Positions 58,093 through 64,000 of a stretch of 64,000 bases of DNA are shown piece after piece. The stretch covers positions 1,674,001-1,738,000 of the forward strand of contig NZ_CP114599.1 in assembly GCF_027286305.1 (NCBI RefSeq). The letters run 5' to 3'. The notes under the pieces were generated by a model. The model was not told where the DNA came from, made no database searches, and saw only the letters and a list, made by a program, of their open reading frames with translations. Source of the DNA: Phenylobacterium sp. NIBR 498073 (GTDB lineage: Bacteria > Pseudomonadota > Alphaproteobacteria > Caulobacterales > Caulobacteraceae). The number at the start of each line of letters is the position of its first letter. Within the stretch, counting starts at the first letter, position 1. A program made the position numbers and the translations under genes.

Positions 58093-58956
58093 ATGAGCAC
58101 GCCGATGACGATGCTTCGAACCGTTGCGGTGCTGGCCCTGGTTCCCGGGCTGGCCGGCTGCGCCCTGTGGCCCCGCGCCGTGGCGTGGGTGGATTTCCGC
58201 GCGGTACAGACCAGCGAGGTCCAGCGTTTCTCGCGCCAGGACGGCTACTACAACAGCTCCGTGGCGGCGATCGAGCGGCGAGACTACGCCGCCGCCCTGG
58301 ACCTGCTGCAAGCGGCGCGGGCGACCAAGCCCGACGACGTACGGGTGCTGAACGCCTTCGCCGTCGTCTACGACAAACTCGGCCGCTTCGATCTCAGCGC
58401 CCGCTACTATGAGCAGGCCCAGCGGCTGGATCCCGCCTCGCCGGTGCTGGCGCGCAACATCGCCTATTCGGCCACGCTGCAGACCCGCGTGGCGGCCCCG
58501 CCGAGCTACGCCCTGGCGGCGGCGGCGGCGGGGCCGCGGCCCGAAGCCGCCGCCGGCGTCGCGCCGGCCCTGGCCGCGCGGCCGGCGGTGGTGCGGCTGG
58601 CCATGGTCGCGCCGGCCGCGGTCGCGCCCCTGGCCCCCGGCCAGACAGGCCGGCCGTTGGAGCTGGCCGACCTGTCCGGATGCGCCGGCGGCGCGGCGAG
58701 CGCGCGGGCGGCCCTGCGCCGGCTCGGCTGGTCGGTCGACGAGGTCGCCGCCGACGGCGCCCAGCAGGCCGTCACCACCATTACCTATAGCGACCGCAAC
58801 GCCCTCGTGGCGCAGGCCTTGCAGCGCACGCTGCCCGGTCCCGCCAACCTGGTCCGGCGCGGTGACGACTACCCGGGCATCCGGCTGGCGATCGGCGCCG
58901 ACGCGGCCAAGTGGTCGTGGCCGGCACGGGGCGAGCCGGCCCTGAAGGGAGACTGA
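58093..58956 (+). CDS. TPR lipoprotein with LytR_C-type C-terminal domain (TadD-like)
   Basis: The product is 287 residues. A lipoprotein signal (VLALVPGLAGC) is followed by TPR units (SVAAIERRDYAAALDLLQAARATKPDDVRVLNAFAVVYDKLGRFDLSARYYEQAQRLDPASP). After an Ala/Pro linker comes a domain like that at the C-terminus of LytR-CpsA-Psr proteins (LELADLSGCAGGAASARAALRRLGWSVDEVAADGAQQAVTTITYSDRNALVAQALQRTL). TadD lipoproteins help place the secretin. The added LytR_C-like domain may touch peptidoglycan; that is inference. Confidence 0.82.
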   Translation: MSTPMTMLRTVAVLALVPGLAGCALWPRAVAWVDFRAVQTSEVQRFSRQDGYYNSSVAAIERRDYAAALDLLQAARATKPDDVRVLNAFAVVYDKLGRFDLSARYYEQAQRLDPASPVLARNIAYSATLQTRVAAPPSYALAAAAAGPRPEAAAGVAPALAARPAVVRLAMVAPAAVAPLAPGQTGRPLELADLSGCAGGAASARAALRRLGWSVDEVAADGAQQAVTTITYSDRNALVAQALQRTLPGPANLVRRGDDYPGIRLAIGADAAKWSWPARGEPALKGD

Positions 58957-58958
58957 AG

Positions 58959-59837
58959 GTGCGGACTTTCACGATCATCGCATTCGCCGCCGCCGTCGCG
59001 GCCACCCCGGTTCAGGCCGGCATCTTCGGACGCGAGCAGAAGGCCGCGCCCCAGGTCAGCGAGGCGGCGGTGGCCGAGATCCAGCGCGCCCTGGACGAGC
59101 AGCGGCTGATCGACGCCGGCCGGATGCTCGACAGCGCCCAGGTGGCCGGGGTGCGCGATCCGCGCCTGAAGGTGCTGGGCGGCGACCTCAACCTGCGCCG
59201 CGGCCGGCTGAACGCGGCCTATGCCAGTTATCGCGACGCCGAGGCCGATCCGAGCGTGCGGGCCCGGGCGCTGCAGGGGCAGGGGATCACCTTGTCGCTG
59301 CAGGGCCGTTCCGATGAAGCCGTGGCCATGCTCCAGCGCGCGGTGGAGGCCGACCCCGGGGCGTGGCGCGCCTGGAACGCCCTGGGCCGCGAGTATGACA
59401 ACCGCACCCGCTGGACCGAGGCCGAGGCCGCCTACGCCCAGGCGATGAGCGCCTCCGGGGGCGATGCGCTGGTGCTCAACAATCGCGGCTACTCACGCCT
59501 GCTGCAGCACCGTCGCGACGAGGCGGTGGCCGATTTCGTGGCCGCGCTGGGCAAGCGTCCGGCGTTGACCGAGGCGCGCACCAACCTGAGGCTGGCTCTG
59601 GCGATGCGCGGCGACTACGACCGCGCCCTGGCCGGCGGCGCGCCGGACGACCAGGCCGCGCTGCTCAACAATGCCGGCTTTGCGGCCGGGATGCGCGGCG
59701 ACTACGCCAAGGCCGAGCTGTTGCTGGGCCAGGCGCTGGAGCTCAAGAGCGAGTACTATGGGCGCGCCTCGGAGAACCTGAAGGTGGTGCGCGCCCTGGC
59801 CGCGCAGAGCGGACCGAGCCCGAATGTGGTCCGCTGA
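58959..59837 (+). CDS. tadD: TPR-repeat protein TadD-like, periplasmic
   Basis: The product is 292 residues from GTG 58959, preceded by AGGGAGA. A signal peptide (TFTIIAFAAAVAATPVQAG) precedes about six TPR-like helical hairpins (ALQGQGITLSLQGRSDEAVAMLQRAVEADPGAWRAWNALGREYDNRTRWTEAEAAYAQAMSASGG and more). TadD proteins assist secretin assembly. It overlaps the cpaA start by 14 bases, so translation is coupled. Confidence 0.87.
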   Translation: MRTFTIIAFAAAVAATPVQAGIFGREQKAAPQVSEAAVAEIQRALDEQRLIDAGRMLDSAQVAGVRDPRLKVLGGDLNLRRGRLNAAYASYRDAEADPSVRARALQGQGITLSLQGRSDEAVAMLQRAVEADPGAWRAWNALGREYDNRTRWTEAEAAYAQAMSASGGDALVLNNRGYSRLLQHRRDEAVADFVAALGKRPALTEARTNLRLALAMRGDYDRALAGGAPDDQAALLNNAGFAAGMRGDYAKAELLLGQALELKSEYYGRASENLKVVRALAAQSGPSPNVVR

Positions 59838-60339
59838 GAACCTTCATACCGTCCTGGCCGCGATCCTGTCGGGGGTGCTGATCTGCGTGGCGGTCGGCGA
59901 CGTCATGAACCGGCGGATTCCCAACGCCGCGGTGCTCGCGGTGGTTGCGCTGTTCGCCCTTTGGGCGTTGGCCGACCGCGGCGCGAGCCTGGGCGCGGGA
60001 CTGGCGGCGGCCGCCATAGGCTTCGGGGTCGGCTTCGTGTTCTACCTGATGCGGATCATGGGCGCGGGCGACGTCAAGCTGTTCGCCGCCGTGGCGCTGT
60101 TCACCGGGCTCAGCTACCTGCACCTGTTTGCGCTGGCGACGGTGCTGGCGGGCGGGGTGATGGCGGTGTTAACCCTGGCCGCGCGGCCGCGCCGGGCTTT
60201 GGTGATGTTCACGCTGAAGGGGCGAGGCGACTATGGCCGCGGCATTCCCTATGGCGTGGCGATCGCGGTCGGCGGGCTGATCGCGGTCTGGGGCGGGTTG
60301 ACCGGCGCGCTGCCGGTCGACGTGCTGAACCGCATCTAG
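59824..60339 (+). CDS. cpaA: prepilin peptidase CpaA/TadV
   Basis: The product is 171 residues with five or six helices. The two catalytic aspartates of A24 peptidases are seen in CVAVGDVMNRRIPN (Asp26) and in MGAGDVKLFAAVALF (GxGD). It would cleave the leaders of PilA and the TadE-type pseudopilins. It is last in the rightward tad operon here, whereas Caulobacter has it first after pilA. This order is unusual but not unique. Confidence 0.93.
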   Translation: MWSAENLHTVLAAILSGVLICVAVGDVMNRRIPNAAVLAVVALFALWALADRGASLGAGLAAAAIGFGVGFVFYLMRIMGAGDVKLFAAVALFTGLSYLHLFALATVLAGGVMAVLTLAARPRRALVMFTLKGRGDYGRGIPYGVAIAVGGLIAVWGGLTGALPVDVLNRI

Positions 60340-60462
60340 CGGCGCGATCGCGAACTATTCATCGATTGGGGAATTATTAGGGGGCGGACGGCCTCGACGC
60401 CGTCACGCTGGAGTGGAAGCGCCTCGGGTCCAAACGCGAGGTTCCGCACGGTCTGGCGATCG

Positions 60463-60633
60463 ATGGAAAGCGCGCCGCGAGACGGGCGCGAAATACTGGC
60501 CCTGGTCGAGGGCCGCCTGCCGATGGTGGTGTTTTGGTCCGACTGGCTGGCGGGGCACTGGCAGCCGCTCGGGCAGTCGTGGCGAGAGGCGGCGCCGATG
60601 CTGTGGGCGCCGTTGCCGCCTCCGCCGACGTAG
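60463..60633 (+). CDS. small Trp-rich protein, unrecognised (DUF551-like pattern)
   Basis: The frame ATG 60463 to TAG 60631-60633 codes for 56 residues. It reads MESAPRDGREILALVEGRLPMVVFWSDWLAGHWQPLGQSWREAAPMLWAPLPPPPT. The pattern (S/A)APRDGxEILA…VxxWxDW…W…MxWxPLPxPP is like small domains common in phage and bacterial genomes (DUF551-like). No strong ribosome site is seen. Stops of this gene and the DUF3597 gene abut. The assignment rests on this pattern alone. Confidence 0.5.
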   Translation: MESAPRDGREILALVEGRLPMVVFWSDWLAGHWQPLGQSWREAAPMLWAPLPPPPT

Positions 60634-61023
60634 TCAGTCTCGCAGACTGGCGGGCACGACGCCGCCGTTCTTGGCTAGGGCGTCCCAGACCGCCTTCTGC
60701 AAGGCGATGTTCTGCTCGGCGCTGCCGTGCGGCCCGGCGTTGACGCCGAGCTCGCCCGCCAGCTCCTTGCGGGCGTCGAGGCTGGAGTCGAGGTCGAGCA
60801 GCTTCAGCAGGTCGACGATCGAGGTGCGCCAGTTGCCGCCGCCGCCCTTCAGCTCGGCGATCTGGACAAGGACCGCTTCGACGTTGACTGGCTCGGGCGG
60901 GGGCGGCGGGGCCGCAGCGACGGGCGCTGCGGCCGGAGCCGGAGCGGGAGCAGGCGCGGCCGGAGCGGCCTCGGGCTTCTTGCGGTGAAATACCTTGTCC
61001 ATAATCGAGCTGAAGATGCCCAT
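60634..61023 (-). CDS. DUF3597-domain protein
   Basis: The product is 129 residues. MGIFSSIMDKVFHRKKPEA, an Ala/Pro linker, and a C-terminal helical domain (VNVEAVLVQIAELKGGGGNWRTSIVDLLKLLDLDSSLDARKELAGELGV…GSAEQNIALQKAVWDALAKNGG) define DUF3597. The family has a small helical bundle of unknown function. There is no signal peptide. It lies downstream of the TonB receptor gene on the same strand, 58 bases from it. Confidence 0.88.
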   Translation of the reverse strand: MGIFSSIMDKVFHRKKPEAAPAAPAPAPAPAAAPVAAAPPPPPEPVNVEAVLVQIAELKGGGGNWRTSIVDLLKLLDLDSSLDARKELAGELGVNAGPHGSAEQNIALQKAVWDALAKNGGVVPASLRD

Positions 61024-61081
61024 GCGCCGGTCTCCCTGTTGGATGGCTCCCTATTAAAGCTCGGCCATGACAGGAGTTCCG

Positions 61082-63799
61082 TCAGAACCCCTTGGTGATC
61101 GAAATGCCGTAGAGCCGCGGATCGAGCAGGAACACGCTGCGGGTGGCCCCCAGGTTCTCGTCGGCGATGTCGAACCCGACGATGGTGTCGTCGTCGAGCA
61201 GGTTCTTCACGAACAGCTGGACGTTCAGGTCTATGTCGGGATTGGCGAAGATCAGGCTGGCGTTGACGTTCTCCCACGCCTCGATGTTGTCGAAGAAGGC
61301 GTTGTTATAGCGCATGAAGCTCTCGGACTGGCGGTAGTAGTCGCCGCGCAGGGTGGCGTTCCAGCCGTTGGGCAGCTCCCAGCGGTACTGGGCTCCGAGC
61401 GAGACGGTCCACTCCGGGGCGTTGGGCAGGTCGTTGCCGGAGAGGTCCTGGATCACCCCTTCGCCGGCGCCGTTGGCGAAGCGCGAGACGCCCGGGCCGT
61501 AGTTGTAGACGGCGTTGGTGAGCGCATCTGCGGTGGCCGGCGCCACGCCCGCCGCCAGCAGCCGGCCACGGATCGTCGAGGTCCCTGAGCCGGTGCCGCC
61601 GCAGGCGAAGTTGGCCAGCAGGGTCGAGCCGCCCGGAACCCGCAGCAGGTTGGCCACGCCTTGGGCGTTGAGAATACAGCCGCCGTTGGTCGAGTTGGCG
61701 TAGATGTAGGCCGAGTTGTCCTGAGTGCGGTTGAAGGTGTCGACCACCATGCCCTTTTCGATCTCGGTGTTCAGGTAGCCGATGTTGGCGTTGAGCCGCA
61801 GGTTGTCGATCGGCTCCCAGATCGATTCCATCTCCACGCCCCAGATCTTGGCGTCGATGTTCTCGTTGTAGACCGAGCGGTTCACGCTGCGGCCGATCTG
61901 ATAGCCCTGATAGTCGTAGTAGAAGCCGGTCAGGTTCAGCAGCAGCCGGCCGCCGGCCAGGGTGTTCTTGGTCCCGATCTCGTAGGCGTTGACGAATTCC
62001 GGCTCGTAGCTGGGGTTCAGGCCGAGGGTCACGACGCCCGGCGGGTTGAAGCCGCCGCCCTTGTAGCCCTTGGAGTACGAGGCGTAGATCAAGGTGTCGT
62101 CGGTGAACGACAGGTCCGGCGACCAGTCCACGTTCAGGCGGCCGGTGGTCTCCTGGAACTGCACCTCCTGGTCGGCGGTGAAGGTGGGGCCGCGGCCGGG
62201 GGTGAACAGGGTCGAGCCGCTGCCGCGGGTCCACTTCTTGTCGTCGGTGTAGCGCAGGCCGAGCGTGACCCTCAGGTCGTCGGTCGCCTGCCAGTAGAGC
62301 TCGCCGAAAGCGGCCTTCGACTCCAGCTTATATTCGCTGAGGCTGATGTAGTAGTTGTGACCGGTGAAGTCCGGATCGCGCAGCGGATCGACATAGGCCA
62401 GCGGCTGGACCACGCGCACCGCCGCGGTCGCCGCGTTGGTGGCGACATAGGTGATGCTGGTCGCCTCGTAGTCGAGGTAGATGCCTCCGACGTTGAAGTT
62501 GAAGGCGCCGTCGAAGTTGGACTGCAGGCGCAGTTCCTGGGTCCATTGCTCGTTGTGGCTCGTGCCGCCGGACTCGCTCATCAGGCGGTCGGTGACCCCG
62601 AACTGTGGGTCGTTCAGCACCCCGTTCGGCGTGAACGGCGTGATCCCGAACGGCACCGACGAGAAGCCGCCGGTGGAGTCGCCGCGGGTGTAGTTCTCAT
62701 TCTCGTTATAGCTGGTCAGCGAGGTCGCGGTGAGCTCGGGGGTGATGTCCCATTCGAGGTTCAGCTCGTAGAGGTCGGTGCGCGGCCGGTAGGTCGGGCG
62801 GCCATAGACCTCGATTTCGCGCAGGTTGCGCGAGATGGTCTTGCCGGCGAAGGCGTCGGTGGTCTGCAGGCCGATCTGCCGGGCGATGATGCCGGTGAAG
62901 GTCGAGAGTTGGTTGGTCGTTCCGTAGACGTTGTCGCCATAGACAGAGGCGGGCAGGCAGCCCTGGGTGAACGCGGCCTGGGCCGCGCCGGTCGGCACGC
63001 CGAGCACGTTGGTGAGGCCAAGGTCCTTCTGGCACAGCTGCTTGCGGGCGCCGCGGGTATCGTCCTCAGAGAAGTTGTCCCACAGGATGTAGCCGCGGAA
63101 GTTGTCGGTCGGGGTGAAGCCCAGGGTGACCCGTGCGGCCCAGATCTCGCGGTCGTCGATGTCCTGGCCGTTCAGGGTGTTGTCGGTATAGCCGTCGCGC
63201 TGGAGAGCGAACCCGGCGGCGCGCAGCTGGAACATCTCGCCGAGCGGCACATTCACAAAGCCCTGCAACTTGATGCTGTTGTAGTTGCCGAACTCGGCGG
63301 TGATCGAGGCGTTGAACTCGTCGGACGGCTTGTTGGTGATGACGTTGACCACGCCGCCGGTGGCGTTGCGACCGTAGAGCGTGCCCTGCGGTCCGCGCAG
63401 CACCTCGACCCGTTCAACATCGTAGAACTCTGCGTCGGCCAAGCGGTTCGAGGTCAGCGGGACGTTGTTGTGGTGGATCCCGACGCCGTCGTCGCCGCCG
63501 GTCGAGACCAGCTGGGCGCCGACGCCGCGGATCTGGAAGTTGGTGCGCAGGGCGCGGCGGGTGAAGGTGAGGTTCGGGACCGACTGGACCAGGTTTCCGG
63601 CGGTGTCGATGCCTTGCGACTTCAGCGCCTGCTCGCTGAAGGCCGACACCGCGATGGGAACGTCCTGCACGGACTCTTCCCGTTTCTGGGCGGTGACGAT
63701 CAATTCTTCGATGACGTTTCCGCCCGAGGACTGAGCCCAGACGGGCGTGGACCAGACAAGCGCGAGCGCAGACGCAGAAGCCAGCAAGGCTTTGGCCAT
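61082..63799 (-). CDS. TonB-dependent receptor
   Basis: The product is 905 residues with a signal peptide (LLASASALALVWSTPVWAQ). The TonB box region IEELIVTAQKREESVQDVPIAVSAFSEQAL leads into the plug (DVERVEVLRGPQGTLYGRNATGGVVNVITNKP). A large barrel ends in the aromatic KGF. There is no STN domain and no sigma/anti-sigma pair, so it is controlled in another way. This subfamily (…QDVPIAVSAFS… LYGRNATGGVVNVIT) is expanded in Caulobacterales and Sphingomonadales and takes up diverse glycans or aromatics. Substrate unknown. Confidence 0.93.
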   Translation of the reverse strand: MAKALLASASALALVWSTPVWAQSSGGNVIEELIVTAQKREESVQDVPIAVSAFSEQALKSQGIDTAGNLVQSVPNLTFTRRALRTNFQIRGVGAQLVSTGGDDGVGIHHNNVPLTSNRLADAEFYDVERVEVLRGPQGTLYGRNATGGVVNVITNKPSDEFNASITAEFGNYNSIKLQGFVNVPLGEMFQLRAAGFALQRDGYTDNTLNGQDIDDREIWAARVTLGFTPTDNFRGYILWDNFSEDDTRGARKQLCQKDLGLTNVLGVPTGAAQAAFTQGCLPASVYGDNVYGTTNQLSTFTGIIARQIGLQTTDAFAGKTISRNLREIEVYGRPTYRPRTDLYELNLEWDITPELTATSLTSYNENENYTRGDSTGGFSSVPFGITPFTPNGVLNDPQFGVTDRLMSESGGTSHNEQWTQELRLQSNFDGAFNFNVGGIYLDYEATSITYVATNAATAAVRVVQPLAYVDPLRDPDFTGHNYYISLSEYKLESKAAFGELYWQATDDLRVTLGLRYTDDKKWTRGSGSTLFTPGRGPTFTADQEVQFQETTGRLNVDWSPDLSFTDDTLIYASYSKGYKGGGFNPPGVVTLGLNPSYEPEFVNAYEIGTKNTLAGGRLLLNLTGFYYDYQGYQIGRSVNRSVYNENIDAKIWGVEMESIWEPIDNLRLNANIGYLNTEIEKGMVVDTFNRTQDNSAYIYANSTNGGCILNAQGVANLLRVPGGSTLLANFACGGTGSGTSTIRGRLLAAGVAPATADALTNAVYNYGPGVSRFANGAGEGVIQDLSGNDLPNAPEWTVSLGAQYRWELPNGWNATLRGDYYRQSESFMRYNNAFFDNIEAWENVNASLIFANPDIDLNVQLFVKNLLDDDTIVGFDIADENLGATRSVFLLDPRLYGISITKGF

Positions 63800-64000
63800 T
63801 CTTCCCTCCCTAGTCCCCAGAAGCGGGGATCTTGTCGACGGTTCCTGGTCGAGCCGGACCGTTCAGGGTTGAAAGCTTGAGCCTGACTTTCCCCCGCGTC
63901 AAACGTGTTTGTTAACGTTGTTCTTTGAGCCGGTATGCGTCGCCTTTCAGCCGAACGGCTTATCCAGGCTGGGTTGTGGCGCGGTGAACCAGGCTGCGCC
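63800..64000 (-). promoter_or_regulatory. upstream region of the TonB receptor
   Basis: No gene is seen. A small palindrome-like site, CAAAC-GT-GTTTG, lies at 63900-63911 beside GTTAACGTTG. This could be an operator for the receptor, but the support is weak. Confidence 0.25.

Noticed and set aside
63900..63911. CAAAC-GT-GTTTG palindrome as a defined operator
   Set aside because: It is short and unsupported by a second copy or nearby regulator in the window.

Overview
The window is GC-rich, densely packed DNA from an alphaproteobacterium. Gene content points to Caulobacterales (a Caulobacter/Phenylobacterium-like organism). The evidence is a complete tad/cpa Flp-pilus locus with a CtrA-like TTAA site before pilA, several large TonB-dependent receptors (one with its own FecI/FecR pair), a LacI-type regulator beside a sugar-oxidation cluster, and Tat signals on sugar enzymes. 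The genus is an inference. No rRNA, tRNA or CRISPR array was seen.

Layout. 0-3 kb: the 3' part of a TetR regulator, then a coupled SGNH hydrolase, a DUF1080 protein and a nitrilase-family amidohydrolase. 3.1-4.4 kb: a dmeR-dmeF nickel/cobalt efflux pair with its operator. 4.5-9.7 kb: a 1743-residue secreted DUF4347/Ig-like/RTX protein. 9.7-15.1 kb: a pentapeptide-repeat protein, two gene remnants (glyoxalase-like and GNAT), a globin divergent from a LysR regulator, an orphan ParA-type ATPase and a methyltransferase. 15.2-21.3 kb: FecI-type sigma factor, FecR, a TonB receptor with an STN domain and a type-B carboxylesterase.

21.3-30.8 kb: a LacI regulator and a glycoside 3-oxidation (3-keto-sugar) cluster: an MFS importer, two TIM-barrel isomerases, a Gfo/Idh/MocA oxidoreductase, a c-type cytochrome, a DUF1080 (3-keto-glycoside hydrolase/lyase family) protein, a GMC dehydrogenase and its small Tat subunit. 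The likely sequence is: glycosides cross the outer membrane through TonB receptors, are deacylated by the esterase, are oxidised at C3 in the periplasm by GMC + small subunit + cytochrome c, are cleaved by DUF1080 enzymes, and are finished by the isomerases and oxidoreductase.

30.8-42.7 kb: mostly leftward envelope and stress-like genes (DUF3313, BASS transporter, DUF4136 lipoprotein, DUF1622, EF-hand protein, outer-membrane barrel, formylglycine-generating-type enzyme, Asn-rich protein, DUF2092, DUF1254/1214). Next to them are a divergent NarL-type response regulator and sensor kinase, then a hemolysin III family protein. Four of these leftward genes share an exact upstream motif, GGGTTTNNCCSGAT (coding strand), 57-79 bases before the start codon. 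A near copy lies in the 34.3 kb divergent region. This looks like an undescribed local regulon and is the most interesting signal found here.

42.8-45.4 kb: a KdpD/KdpE-like two-component pair without kdpFABC. 45.6-60.3 kb: the tad locus (TadG-like, two TadE-like, pilA, cpaB, cpaC, short CpaD-like lipoprotein, cpaE, cpaF, tadB, tadC, two TPR proteins, cpaA), interrupted by a small membrane protein and a NatAB-like ABC exporter. 60.4-64 kb: a small unrecognised protein, a DUF3597 protein and a second TonB receptor.
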